This document shows positions 52,157-62,598 of a DNA stretch of 64,000 bases, one piece after another (position 1 is the first letter of the stretch; each line of letters opens with the position of its first letter). The notes beneath the pieces were generated by a model. It saw nothing but the letters and a program-made list of their open reading frames with translations, made no database searches and was not told the DNA's origin. Both the position numbers and the translations under genes were made by a program. Origin of the DNA: CAVVJA01 sp963809815 (GTDB lineage: Bacteria > Actinomycetota > Actinomycetes > Mycobacteriales > Jatrophihabitantaceae); assembly GCA_963809815.1 (NCBI GenBank), contig CAWELM010000012.1:186001-250000 (forward strand). Reading direction: 5' to 3'.

Positions 52157-52950
52157 GCTCCGATCTTCGGTCGGGATTTGGCCGGCACCGCGGGCGTATC
52201 GATGAGGTGATGCAACCCCGCCAGCTCCTCCCGGGTGAGTTCACGGAGTGTGCCCGACCGCTGTCCGGCCAGCCGGACGCCACCGACTTCGGTCCGCACC
52301 AGCCGGGTCACCGGATGGCCGACCGCAGCGAGGAGCCGCCGCACGACATGCTTGCGGCCTTCGTGCAGCACGATCTCGACCATGGCTCGGTCCCCGGCGC
52401 GCTGCACTACCCGGAACGCATCGACCTCGACGTTACGACCGTCGAGCGAAATCCCCCTGCGCAATCGCTTCCCCACCTCGGGACGGACCGGCGCCAGTAC
52501 TTCGGCCAGATACGTCTTCGGTATCCGGAAGGACGGGTGGGTCAGCCGATGAGCTAGTTCGCCGTCGTTGGTCAGCAGCAGTAGTCCTTCGGTGTCGGCG
52601 TCCAGTCGCCCGATGTGGAACAGCCGTTGCGGTCGATCGGCCACGAGATCACCTACCGTCGGCCGGCCGCGTGCGTCGGACATGGCCGACAGCATGCCCC
52701 GTGGCTTGTTCAGGGCCAGGTAGACGAGGTCAGGGCGAATGTTGACCCGCGCTCCGTCGACCCGCACGACCGCGATAGCCGGATCGACCCGCCCGCCCAG
52801 CTCCGTGACGACGACGCCGTCCACCTCGACGCGTCCCGCCGTGATCAGCTCCTCGCAGGCTCGCCGTGAACCAAGCCCCGCGGCGGCCAGCGCCTTCTGC
52901 AATCTGACGGTCGCGGAGTTGGAGGTCGCACGCCCCGGTTCAGAGGGCAT
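52153..52950 (-). CDS. rluB: 23S rRNA pseudouridine synthase, RluB/RsuA family
   Basis: A pseudouridine synthase of about 265 residues. An N-terminal S4 RNA-binding domain (RLQKALAAAGLGSRRACEEL) precedes the catalytic domain with the Asp in HIGRLDADTEGLLLLTND, LNKPRGMLSAM, and the C-terminal HEGRKHVVRRLLAAVGHPV. It likely modifies U2605-type sites in 23S rRNA. ATG 52950 is chosen; ATG 52971 is in frame. It overlaps the end of scpB by 11 bases and aroH by four. The order scpA-scpB-rluB is conserved. Confidence 0.94.
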   Translation of the reverse strand: MPSEPGRATSNSATVRLQKALAAAGLGSRRACEELITAGRVEVDGVVVTELGGRVDPAIAVVRVDGARVNIRPDLVYLALNKPRGMLSAMSDARGRPTVGDLVADRPQRLFHIGRLDADTEGLLLLTNDGELAHRLTHPSFRIPKTYLAEVLAPVRPEVGKRLRRGISLDGRNVEVDAFRVVQRAGDRAMVEIVLHEGRKHVVRRLLAAVGHPVTRLVRTEVGGVRLAGQRSGTLRELTREELAGLHHLIDTPAVPAKSRPKIGA

Positions 52951-53548
52951 CGGTATCGAGCGTGTCGACATCGGGAAGCATCGGAGCCAGCGAGGGTAGC
53001 TCGGCCAACGACCGAAGGCCCATCTTCTCCAAGAACAGGTCGGTCGTGCAGTACAGGCCGCCGCCGGTGTCGGGATCGGTCTCGGTCTCGGCAATGAGCC
53101 CTCGGGAGGTCAGGGTGCGCACCACGCCGTCAACGTTCACCCCGCGGATAGCGGAGATCTTCGCGCGTGTGACCGGCTGACGGTAGGCGATGACGGCCAG
53201 TGTTTCGAGGGCGGCCTGGCTCAGCCGGCTGCGCTGTCCTTCGAGCAGGAACGAGGTTACCCATGGCGCGTAGTCGGGTCGGGTATACAGCCGCACTCCG
53301 CTGGCCACCCGGCGCAGTTCGAGGCCGCTCCCGCGTGCGTCCAGCGATTCCTGCAAGGAGATCAGGCCGGCCTCGAGGTCCGGACCGGGTCGTTGGAAGG
53401 CCGCCGCCAGCGCACTCACGGCGACCGGAGCATCGACGACGAACAGCACCGCCTCGAGAGCGGCGGCCAGAGACATACCTTCGCCGAGCGGTGGCGGCGC
53501 CGGGCCCGAGCCCGGCTCGTCCGGTGTCGGCGGCTCGTTGTCGGTCAC
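52940..53548 (-). CDS. scpB: Segregation and condensation protein B
   Basis: A 202-residue winged-helix kleisin partner that joins ScpA and SMC in chromosome condensation. SLAAALEAVLFVVDAPVAVS opens the domain, LSQAALETLAVIAYRQPVTR followed by AKISAIRGVNVDGV is the conserved core, and LFLEKMGLRSLAELPSLAPM ends it. The N-terminus has a Pro-rich disordered stretch. The start overlaps scpA's stop by four bases, and the product ratio is probably kept by coupling. smc is not in this window. Confidence 0.95.
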   Translation of the reverse strand: MTDNEPPTPDEPGSGPAPPPLGEGMSLAAALEAVLFVVDAPVAVSALAAAFQRPGPDLEAGLISLQESLDARGSGLELRRVASGVRLYTRPDYAPWVTSFLLEGQRSRLSQAALETLAVIAYRQPVTRAKISAIRGVNVDGVVRTLTSRGLIAETETDPDTGGGLYCTTDLFLEKMGLRSLAELPSLAPMLPDVDTLDTDAL

Positions 53549-54444
53549 CCGTACTCCTCGTCGACGAGATCGCGGTGCCGCTCCGCCAGCTCCGGCGGGC
53601 CGGCCGACGTCTCCGCCCAGCGAACGCGTAGCTCACCCAGGGCGGCGACCTGGTCGAAGGCCACCACGCCATCACGGTAGAGCTCGAGCAGCGCGAGGAA
53701 GCGGGCCACGACGTCCAGGGTGGTCGCACAATCCGCGACGAGAGACCGGAACGTCGCGGCCCCATGTCTGCGCAGCCGCTCTCTGACGACGGCCATGTGT
53801 TCCGCCACGCTGACCCGCGGTGCGTGGACATGCTCGGTCGAAATCTGTGGCGCCGGCCGCGCGGTGAGGGCCTGCGCAGCGAGGGCCGCGAACCGCATCG
53901 GGCTGATCGACAGGACCACCTCGGGCAGTAACGACCGGAACTGCGGATCAATGGTCGCGGACCGGCCGTGGCGGGGCGCTTGGGCGCGCTCGAGCTCGGA
54001 CAGGTAACTGGCCGCCTGTTTGTAGGCGCGATACTGCAGCAGCCGGGCGAACAGGAGGTCCCGCGCCTCGAGTAGCGCCACATCCTCCTCGTCGTCGACC
54101 TCGGCGGCGGGCAGCAGGCGCGCGGCCTTCAGATCGAGCAGAGTCGTCGCTACGACGAGGAACTCGGTCGCCTGCCCCAGGTCCCACTCGCCGGCCGCGC
54201 TGAGGTAGGTAAGGAATTCGTCCGTGACCTGGGAGAGGGCAACCTCGGTGACGTCGAGCTGGCGGCGGCTGATCAGGCTGAGCAGCAGGTCGAACGGGCC
54301 GTCGAAGTTGACCAGCGTGACGTGAAACCGACCGTCGTCCGGCTCTGACACGAAACCGGCATCTGCCGCCAGCGATTCGATCGCGACAGCATCTTCCGCG
54401 GACAGACTCATTCGCTCGGGTATTGGCAGTGTGGGTTCGCTCAC
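53545..54444 (-). CDS. scpA: Segregation and condensation protein A (kleisin)
   Basis: A 299-residue kleisin. FHVTLVNFDGPFDLLLSLIS with the LDVTEVALSQVTDEFLTYL helix is the SMC-binding N-terminal part, ATEFLVVATTLLDLKAARLLP follows, and a C-terminal winged helix (ARFLALLELYRDGVVAFDQV) binds the SMC head. It bridges SMC dimers with ScpB. ATG or GTG 54444 overlaps the parA stop by four bases, giving a parA-scpA-scpB unit. Confidence 0.95.
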   Translation of the reverse strand: MSEPTLPIPERMSLSAEDAVAIESLAADAGFVSEPDDGRFHVTLVNFDGPFDLLLSLISRRQLDVTEVALSQVTDEFLTYLSAAGEWDLGQATEFLVVATTLLDLKAARLLPAAEVDDEEDVALLEARDLLFARLLQYRAYKQAASYLSELERAQAPRHGRSATIDPQFRSLLPEVVLSISPMRFAALAAQALTARPAPQISTEHVHAPRVSVAEHMAVVRERLRRHGAATFRSLVADCATTLDVVARFLALLELYRDGVVAFDQVAALGELRVRWAETSAGPPELAERHRDLVDEEYG

Positions 54445-55424
54445 CCGGACGCGACGCGTACGAGCACCTCGCGCGCCAGGTGTCGGTAGGCCTGGGCACC
54501 GCCCGAGGTCGGTGCCCAGCTGGTGATGGGCTCGCCGGCCACGGTTGTCTCCGGAAAGCGCACCGTGCGGGAGATGACGCTGTCGAAGACTTCGTCGCCG
54601 AACGCCTCGACTACGCGCGAATAGACCTGGCGGCCGTGCAACGTCCGGCCGTCGTACATCGTCGCCAGGATGCCGTCAATCCTCAACTTGGGGTTGAGAC
54701 GTTCGCGCACCTTATCGATCGTATCGATGAGCAATGCGACGCCCCGCAGGCTGAAGAATTCGCATTCCAGCGGGATGATCACGCCGTGGGCTGCGGTCAA
54801 CGCATTCACCGTCAGCAGGCCGAGCGACGGTTGGCAGTCGATGAGCATGATGTCGTAGTTGTCGAGCACCGGCGCCAGCGCGCGGGCCAGCGCTTGCTCG
54901 CGTGCGACCTCGTTGACCAGCTGCACCTCTGCCGCGGACAGGTCGATATTGCTGGGGAGCAGATCGACGCCGGGGACGCTCGTCTTCAGCAGGACATCCT
55001 CGAGCGTCACGCCACGCTCCATGATGAGGTTGTAGACGGTGCGTTCGAGCCGTTGCGACTGTATCCCCAGGCCGACGGACAGGGCGCCCTGCGGATCGAA
55101 GTCGACCAGCAGGACTCGGCGACCGTACTCACCCAGTGCGGCGCCCAGGTTGATGGCCGTAGTGGTCTTGCCGACACCGCCTTTCTGATTACACAGCGCG
55201 ATGATCCGTGCCGGTCCGTGCCGCTCGAGCGGCGCCGGATCGGGTATCCGCCGGCGGCGCCGAGCCAGCGCCGGATCGACTTGCCGGGCCGGGTCGTCGA
55301 TCGGCGCTGGTGCCTCCGCCGGCGCCACGGCTTCCACCCCCACCGTCGCAAGGGTTGGGTCGAGTTCGGGCGGACCCGCGGACATGTCGAGTGCGACGAA
55401 CGAGTCGCGCGGAGTTGAGGTCAT
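54441..55424 (-). CDS. ParA-family ATPase
   Basis: A 327-residue Walker-type ATPase. The deviant Walker A KGGVGKT lies at residues 81-87 after a disordered N-terminus of about 70 residues. Walker A' and B elements are LLVDFDPQGALSVGLG and IMLIDCQPSLGLLTVNAL. It lies upstream of scpAB as Rv1708 does in Mycobacterium, and no parB is beside it, so it is a second, non-canonical ParA next to the SMC loader genes rather than the oriC-linked parA. ATG 55424 is preferred; TTG 55457 is in frame. Confidence 0.92.
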   Translation of the reverse strand: MTSTPRDSFVALDMSAGPPELDPTLATVGVEAVAPAEAPAPIDDPARQVDPALARRRRRIPDPAPLERHGPARIIALCNQKGGVGKTTTAINLGAALGEYGRRVLLVDFDPQGALSVGLGIQSQRLERTVYNLIMERGVTLEDVLLKTSVPGVDLLPSNIDLSAAEVQLVNEVAREQALARALAPVLDNYDIMLIDCQPSLGLLTVNALTAAHGVIIPLECEFFSLRGVALLIDTIDKVRERLNPKLRIDGILATMYDGRTLHGRQVYSRVVEAFGDEVFDSVISRTVRFPETTVAGEPITSWAPTSGGAQAYRHLAREVLVRVASG

Positions 55425-55564
55425 CTGGCGCCGCAACCCCCTAGCCGATCCGGTCAACCTGACGCTCCGGGCGAGGCTACCTCAGCAAGGCGCCCGACCA
55501 CCGTTGCCACGCGTGACGAACCACCACCACACTGACCGGAAACGGCGATCCCGTAGAAAAGTCC

Positions 55565-55686
55565 ATGAGCGAGCGAGCATCGTAGGCGCGAAGCGCCGAG
55601 GAGCACAGCGAGCGACCGATGAGCGCTCGCGCGAAGAGGCAGAGGCATATGAGCGAACGAGCACGGTAGATGGGTGAACGATCGCC
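55565..55686 (+). repeat. Cluster of repeated short reading frames before the mscS-like gene
   Basis: The word ATGAGCGA(A/G)CGAGCA appears at 55565 and 55649, a related ATGAGCGCTCGCGCG at 55619, and ATGGGTGAACGATCG at the gene start 55670. The first encodes MSERAS and stops (TAG 55583). The second encodes a 16-residue peptide ending MSERAR, whose TAG (55667) directly abuts the channel ATG. A GGCGC-GAA-GCGCC hairpin lies at 55585-55597. Confidence 0.65.
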
Positions 55687-56401
55687 GGAGGCCGTTGAGC
55701 CTCGTGCGACCACCGAGAATGGCCCGCCACCAGTACGGCGGCCGAACTTTCGGCGCAGCATAATCACCGGTGTCCTGGCGATAGCCGCGCTGATTGCGGG
55801 TATGAATCTCGGCGGAGTCCACCGGCAGGACATGTACCGGTATCTGGCCATTGGCCTCACCGTCGCGTTCGTGATTCTCGGCGCCAGTGCCATCCGTTCG
55901 GCCAGCCGGGACATCCAGGCGCTCAGCCAGACTCGGGTCGGCCCGTCCGCCGGCAGCATCCTGGGGTACGTCGCGACGACGGCCGGCTACTTGGTGCTCG
56001 TCTTCGGCCTGCTGGCCCTGCTGAACGTGAATCCGGCGAGCCTGCTCGTCGGAGGTGCACTGATCGGTGCCATTGTCGGCCTCGCCGCGCAGCAGAGCCT
56101 GGGCAACTACTTCGCCGGCTTGGTGCTGTTGCTCGCCCGGCCCTACGTCCCGGGCGAACGGATCACGATTCACAACGGCGGTATGGGCGGCACTTTCACC
56201 GGAACCGTGGTCGACGCTGGGGTGATGTACACGGTCATCCTGACGGACCTCGGAGAGGTCAAGCTGCCCAATTCCGGGGTTCTCGCTTCGGCAATCGGGC
56301 CGCCTACCGAGGAGGAGGCCGTCGAGCCCGAGGTCGACGAAGCTGCCGCCGCAGTGGCGGATGAGCAGGCACGGCCTACGCAAGCGCCCCCGACTCCCTA
56401 G
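55670..56401 (+). CDS. Small mechanosensitive-channel-like protein (MscS family)
   Basis: A 243-residue membrane protein. Two N-terminal transmembrane helices (RRSIITGVLAIAALIAG, YLAIGLTVAFVILGA) and a third with the pore helix follow. The MscS pore and beta-domain signature is GALIGAIVGLAAQQSLGNYF followed by AGLVLLLARPYVPGERI. The cytoplasmic vestibule domain is largely missing: only about 40 residues of beta domain and an acidic Ala/Glu-rich tail remain, so it is shorter than canonical MscS (about 286). ATG 55670 abuts a TAG of a short upstream frame. It lies between parA and xerD on the opposite strand, and its stop overlaps the xerD stop. Confidence 0.85.
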   Translation: MGERSPEAVEPRATTENGPPPVRRPNFRRSIITGVLAIAALIAGMNLGGVHRQDMYRYLAIGLTVAFVILGASAIRSASRDIQALSQTRVGPSAGSILGYVATTAGYLVLVFGLLALLNVNPASLLVGGALIGAIVGLAAQQSLGNYFAGLVLLLARPYVPGERITIHNGGMGGTFTGTVVDAGVMYTVILTDLGEVKLPNSGVLASAIGPPTEEEAVEPEVDEAAAAVADEQARPTQAPPTP

Positions 56402-57357
56402 CGGGCACGCGGATGCGCCGCGGCGTAAATCTCGCGCAACTGGTCAACCGTCACGAGGGTGTAGATCTGCGTCGTTGTCACCGAGGCATGGCCGAGCAAT
56501 TCCTGCACGACGCGCACGTCCGCGCCACCTTCCATGAGGTGGGTCGCGAACGAATGCCGGAGGGTGTGTGGGGAAATCCCGGTAGCCAAACCAGCGCGGT
56601 GAGCCGCGGTCCGCAACACCGTCCAGGCCGACTGGCGCGAAAGCGGTCCGCCGCGGGCGTTGAGGAACAGGGCTGGGCTACCCCGGCCGCCCGCGGCAAG
56701 CGCTGGCCGCACCCGCACCAGGTAGGCCGCAACGGCCGAAGCGGCGAACGATCCCACCGGCACTCGACGTTGTTTTCCGCCCTTTCCGGCGAGTAGCACC
56801 GTGCGCTCCGCCAGATCCAGATCGTCGACGGCGAGGCCGACCGCTTCCGAGATCCGGGCCCCGGTGCCGTACAGCAGTTCCAGCAGCGCGCGATCGCGGA
56901 TGGCAAGCGGGGTCTCGTCGAAACCGGCGGCGTAAAGCAGCCGTTCGACATCGTCCACGCTGATTGCCTTCGGGAGCCGACGTACCGCCGTTGGCGGGTG
57001 GACGCCGTGCGCAACGTCGACGGATAGCAGACCTTCCCGGACCGCGAATCGGTGCAGCCCCCGGACAGCGACAATCGCCCGTGCGGCCGATGGCGCGGAC
57101 AACGCTTGATGCTCGCCCTCGCCGGACCGGAGATAGGCCAGGAATCCGCTGACGAGCGGCGCGTCGACGGCTTCGAGGGACGACACGCCGCGCAGGTCGA
57201 GGTACTCCTGGTAACGGCCGAGATCACGCCTATAGGACAGCAAGGTATTGGCGGCAACGCCGCGCTCGACCGCCAGATGATCGAGATAGCTGGCGACTAC
57301 ACGGGCCGGAGCGAGCGAACGGCTGCCCAGCGCGGCGATCGACCGGGTTGAGGTCAC
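56398..57357 (-). CDS. xerD: Tyrosine recombinase XerD
   Basis: A 319-residue site-specific recombinase that, with XerC, resolves chromosome dimers at dif. A SAM-like N-terminal core-binding domain (YLDHLAVERGVAANTLLSYR) is followed by the catalytic domain with Arg in GTGARISEAVGL, HTLRHSFATHLMEGGADVRV (His-x-x-Arg) and the nucleophile Tyr in GHASVTTTQIYT. GTG 57357 overlaps the NUDIX stop as GTGA and is chosen over a longer frame. The NUDIX-xerD order matches Rv1700-Rv1701. Confidence 0.94.
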   Translation of the reverse strand: MTSTRSIAALGSRSLAPARVVASYLDHLAVERGVAANTLLSYRRDLGRYQEYLDLRGVSSLEAVDAPLVSGFLAYLRSGEGEHQALSAPSAARAIVAVRGLHRFAVREGLLSVDVAHGVHPPTAVRRLPKAISVDDVERLLYAAGFDETPLAIRDRALLELLYGTGARISEAVGLAVDDLDLAERTVLLAGKGGKQRRVPVGSFAASAVAAYLVRVRPALAAGGRGSPALFLNARGGPLSRQSAWTVLRTAAHRAGLATGISPHTLRHSFATHLMEGGADVRVVQELLGHASVTTTQIYTLVTVDQLREIYAAAHPRAR

Positions 57358-57964
57358 GACGCGGCGCGGCCCTGCTCGCCGAGCCAGGGCGCGTCGGTCG
57401 GCCGCAACGGCCGCCACTCCGCATCCCGAGCGAGCACGGTAGCGCAGATGCCGGCAACCGCTGCCGCGTTGGTGATCTGACCGCTTTGCACGCGAGCAAG
57501 AGCGTCATCGAGGGGCAACCGAACCACGGTCATCGTGATCTCCTCGTCCTCCGGCTGGAACCGGTCAGTGGATTCGGAGATGCCCCGCGCCAGGTAGATC
57601 CGGATCACCTCGTCGGTCATCCCAGGCGAGGTGAAGATGTCGAGGAGCACCGACCAGTCCGCCGCGACCAGGCCGGTCTCCTCGAATAGTTCGCGCCGGG
57701 CCGCTTCCAGCGGAGCCTCGCCCAGCATGTCGAGCAGTCCAGCGGGGAGCTCGTACAGGAATGTGCGGACCGGATGGCGGTACTGGTGCACGAGCACCAC
57801 TTGGCCGTCGTCCTGCAGCGCGACGATGGCGACGGCGCCGGGATGCTCGACGACTTCCCGCACGGCCACGGCCCCGTCGCTCATCCGCACGTCGTCCTTG
57901 CGGAGCGACAGGATCCGGCCGCAGTAGATCGGCGTCGACGCTACGACGGGATAATGCGGGTCGC

Positions 57965-57968
<4 letters not shown>
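57354..57968 (-). CDS. NUDIX hydrolase (ADP-ribose pyrophosphatase-like)
   Basis: A 204-residue hydrolase with a Nudix box EAPLEAARRELFEETGL, preceded by the AGLLDMLG loop. VVLVHQYRHPVRTFLYELPA is typical of the ADP-ribose pyrophosphatase group, as is the long C-terminal part with EEITMTVVRLPLDDAL. It should cleave ADP-ribose or similar nucleoside diphosphate derivatives. GTG 57968 overlaps the pyrG stop (GTGA), and its own stop overlaps the xerD start in the same way. Confidence 0.92.
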
Positions 57969-59713
<1,745 letters not shown>

Positions 59714-59838
59714 CGAGGCTCCCGTGGTCGGCGTCAGATACCGGTATGCGGGCCGGTGATCGTGGCCGTTCCCGGGCCAACGTTCTGCCGATCCACGGAA
59801 GTCCACCCTAACACCGGGGTGGGAACGGATCTTGTCGT

Positions 59839-60921
59839 TCAGCCCGCCACGCCGGTGAGTTCCTGGTAAACAGCGGCAATCTGCGCCACCGTGTCGTCGG
59901 GCGTCGGCCAGCCGGCGGCGCGGGCGCGGCCGCGCTCGGCCAGGTCCGCGCGCTCGCTCGGGTTCGTCAACAAGTGGCGGACAGCGGTGTCGAGCGCGTC
60001 GACATCGCGGGCCGGCACCAGGCGGGCACCGTCGCCGAGCAGCTTCGGCAGGCCACCGACGGCCGAGGCCACAAGCGGCCGGCCGAGGAGCAGTGCTTCC
60101 TGCGCGACCAAGGAGCGCGCCTCCCATCGGGATGTCAGTACGACCACGTCGGCAGCGGCGAGCAGGTCGGGCACATCCGTACGCCGGCCGAGCAACCGGA
60201 CCGGTGCCCGCCTATCCGCGATGAGGGTCCGTAGCGCGGCCTCATCCGGTCCTCCCCCGGCCACGACGACCAGCACCTGGAGCGCAGTCCATCGCGCTGC
60301 GGCTGCGATCAGCGTTTCGTAGCCCTTCTGGCGGTGCAACCGGCCCACCGAGACGACCAGCGGCCGGTCGGGCCCGAGCCCGAGTGCGGCGCGGACCTCG
60401 CCGACAGTGCGGTGGACCACGGGTACCGGCGCGGCAACCGGTGCGTATCGCACGTCCCGGCCGCCCAGCTCACGAGCGCGCGCTGCCAGGTCCTCCGACG
60501 CGGCGAGCGTGACCGTGGCCGCTCGGGCGACCGTCGTCTCCCCCATCACCAGTGTCCGGCGCCGCAGCCCGGTCGGAGTCAGCACCATGTTGTGCCAGGT
60601 GACCACGAGGGGGCGCCGACCGGCCATCGCCGACACCAGCCCGGCCCGTAACCCGTGCGCGTGCACGATGTCGACGTCACGAGTCGCCCGCCAGAGGGCC
60701 GCCGCAGCCAGCGGATCGGCCACTTTCCCGGCAATCCGGGCCGGGACGAACGTTGCTCCGCCTCGAGTGAACCCGAACATGTCGTCCGTCGCCGGTGGAC
60801 CGCCGACGAGCACCGACCATCCGCGCCGGGTGAGCCCGTCGACGAGCATCCGGACGTGGACACCGATGCCGCCGGTACTCGTCGCGAGGACCAGCGCCAC
60901 CGAAGGGGTCGACCGGCTCAC
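59839..60921 (-). CDS. Glycosyltransferase family 4 (GT-B) protein
   Basis: A 360-residue GT-B glycosyltransferase. TGGIGVHVRMLVDGLTRRGW is the acceptor-side glycine-rich start. The nucleotide-sugar side has LVVSVGRLHRQKGYETLIAA, VVVAGGGPDEAAL and the EX7E-type element SRWEARSLVAQEALLLGRPL. Family 4 enzymes retain the sugar configuration and are often mannosyl-, glucosyl- or N-acetylglucosaminyl-transferases. GTG 60921 overlaps the MurJ-like stop (GTGA), so it is translated with the flippase. The acceptor is unknown, but the neighbours (MraY-like, MurJ-like) suggest a lipid-linked one. Confidence 0.9.
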   Translation of the reverse strand: MSRSTPSVALVLATSTGGIGVHVRMLVDGLTRRGWSVLVGGPPATDDMFGFTRGGATFVPARIAGKVADPLAAAALWRATRDVDIVHAHGLRAGLVSAMAGRRPLVVTWHNMVLTPTGLRRRTLVMGETTVARAATVTLAASEDLAARARELGGRDVRYAPVAAPVPVVHRTVGEVRAALGLGPDRPLVVSVGRLHRQKGYETLIAAAARWTALQVLVVVAGGGPDEAALRTLIADRRAPVRLLGRRTDVPDLLAAADVVVLTSRWEARSLVAQEALLLGRPLVASAVGGLPKLLGDGARLVPARDVDALDTAVRHLLTNPSERADLAERGRARAAGWPTPDDTVAQIAAVYQELTGVAG

Positions 60922-62573
60922 TCCGGACGCCCACCGCGGCGCAGCTGGGCGAGATCGTGACGGGGACGATCGAGGTACTCGCGCCTGAGCAGGCCGCGGT
61001 CCAGGAGTGACCGATCGATCAGCGTCAGTACGCCGGCCGCGACCGCCATCCCCAGCGCTCCCGCGGCGAGCCCGAGCCCGATCGCCATCACGACGCCCGG
61101 CCCGTGGGCGAGGCGCCCCACGCTCCAACCGGCGATGCCGCCGGCAGCAGCGGCCACGGCGGCGCGGGCGACGTGCGTGACCAGTGTGCCCGTACCGGTC
61201 AGCACACCGCGCCGACTGGCCAGCCCGATCAGCAAGGCCGCAGCGACCGTCACCCCGAGAGTATTGCCGAGCGCAAGCACCACGGCGCGGTACGAGGTCG
61301 GAGCGAGCCACCAGAACAGCAGGTCGGCGGCAACGACGACCGCCCACCCGGCGACCTGGGCGAGCGCCGCCGTTCCGACCCGGTTAGCCGCGTAGCACGC
61401 TCGGGATAGCAAGGCCACGAGCGACCAGCCGAGCAGGCCCGCCGTGAACGCGACGATCGCTGGCGCGAACGCCGAGTGGGCAGGTGTCGTGGTCGGGTCG
61501 AGCAGCACGGTGGCAATTGGTTCGGCGGCGGCGACGAAGGCGGCCGTTCCGAGCGCCGCCGCCGCGATCACGACGCGGGAAGTGCGGTCGGTCAGCGCAG
61601 TGAAGGCCGGTCGGTCGCCCGCGTCCCACAGCCCCGACAGCCGCGGAAACGCCGAAGTTGCCACCGGAACGGCGAGGACGGCCCAAGGCAGCAAGAACAC
61701 CGTCTGGGCGAGAGTGACCACGACGACCGTGCCGGTGCTCGTGCCGTCGTTGGACAGCCAGATCACGAGCCCGGCCGCGACCTGCTGGGCGCCTAGGGTC
61801 ACTCCGCCGGCTATCGCTGCTCGGCGTACTTGGCCGGCGGTGCCCTCCGGGAACCGTAGGGTCGGGCGGACGCGAAGCCCGAGCCGTGCCGCCGCCGGTA
61901 CCAAGCACCCGGCCAGCACGACGACGCCCAGCGTTGTGCCCAGGCTCAGTACGAGCTCGTCTGCGGTCGTGAGCTGTTCCGCCGATCGTCCCGGCCCGGC
62001 CAGCGCGCCGTAGATCAGATATGCGGTGATGACCGTGGCGCTGGACAGCAGCGGGGCGAGCGCTGGCCAGGAGAACCGTTCCGCCGCTTGAAGGGTCCCG
62101 GCCAGGACAATGGCCAGACCGTAGAAGATCACCTGAGGCGCGAAGACAAGCAACATGCGGGTCGCGAGCGCGTGTGCACCGGCACACTGGCCGCTGCCGA
62201 TCAGCACGCTGGTAAGCACGCCGGCCAACGCGGCCAGGGCGCCGGCGACTGCGGTCATGACCAGCAGGGTCCAGGTCAACAGCGCCGAGAGCGTCTGAGC
62301 CGCTACCTGCCGCCCACGGCCCACGAAGGCGGGGGCAAGCAGCGGCACGACCAGCGCGGCCAGCGTCCCGCCCGCCACGATGTCGAAGATGATGTTGGGG
62401 ATCGTGTTGGCGGTTTGGTACACGGCGCCCACGCACTCGCCGCCTACCGTCCGGCCGAACACCACCGTGCGACCGAAGCCCGCGACCCGGGCCACCGCCG
62501 TGATGGCGGCGATGAGCGCGGCAGCGCGCAGTAACCGGCGACCAGCCAGTCCGGCTGGGCGGCCCGTGGTCAT
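60918..62573 (-). CDS. MurJ/MviN-like lipid-linked precursor flippase
   Basis: A 551-residue membrane protein of the MOP superfamily with about 14 transmembrane segments. AAITAVARVAGFGRTVVFGR and YQTANTIPNIIFDIVAGGTL are the typical MviN start, with the positively charged residues MurJ needs. LQAAERFSWPALAPLLSS and VFLLPWAVLAVPVATSAFPR also match the family. The genuine murJ of actinobacteria usually lies near trxAB and oriC with a long cytoplasmic extension, so this is probably a second paralogue. ATG 62573 is used. It is followed by the GT4 gene with a four-base overlap and preceded by the MraY-like gene by 26 bases. Confidence 0.88.
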   Translation of the reverse strand: MTTGRPAGLAGRRLLRAAALIAAITAVARVAGFGRTVVFGRTVGGECVGAVYQTANTIPNIIFDIVAGGTLAALVVPLLAPAFVGRGRQVAAQTLSALLTWTLLVMTAVAGALAALAGVLTSVLIGSGQCAGAHALATRMLLVFAPQVIFYGLAIVLAGTLQAAERFSWPALAPLLSSATVITAYLIYGALAGPGRSAEQLTTADELVLSLGTTLGVVVLAGCLVPAAARLGLRVRPTLRFPEGTAGQVRRAAIAGGVTLGAQQVAAGLVIWLSNDGTSTGTVVVVTLAQTVFLLPWAVLAVPVATSAFPRLSGLWDAGDRPAFTALTDRTSRVVIAAAALGTAAFVAAAEPIATVLLDPTTTPAHSAFAPAIVAFTAGLLGWSLVALLSRACYAANRVGTAALAQVAGWAVVVAADLLFWWLAPTSYRAVVLALGNTLGVTVAAALLIGLASRRGVLTGTGTLVTHVARAAVAAAAGGIAGWSVGRLAHGPGVVMAIGLGLAAGALGMAVAAGVLTLIDRSLLDRGLLRREYLDRPRHDLAQLRRGGRPE

Positions 62574-62598
62574 AGCTGGTCGCCGCCCACCACCCGGG

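Noticed and set aside
56398..57357. Integrase marking a genomic island
   Set aside because: The protein is XerD by motifs and by conserved position after the NUDIX gene. There is no att-like duplication; the tRNA-Pro is 7 kb away and intact.
60918..62573. The housekeeping MurJ of the organism
   Set aside because: Not excluded, but actinobacterial murJ usually has a long cytoplasmic extension and lies near the origin. This copy is short and in a different conserved context, so no gene symbol was given.
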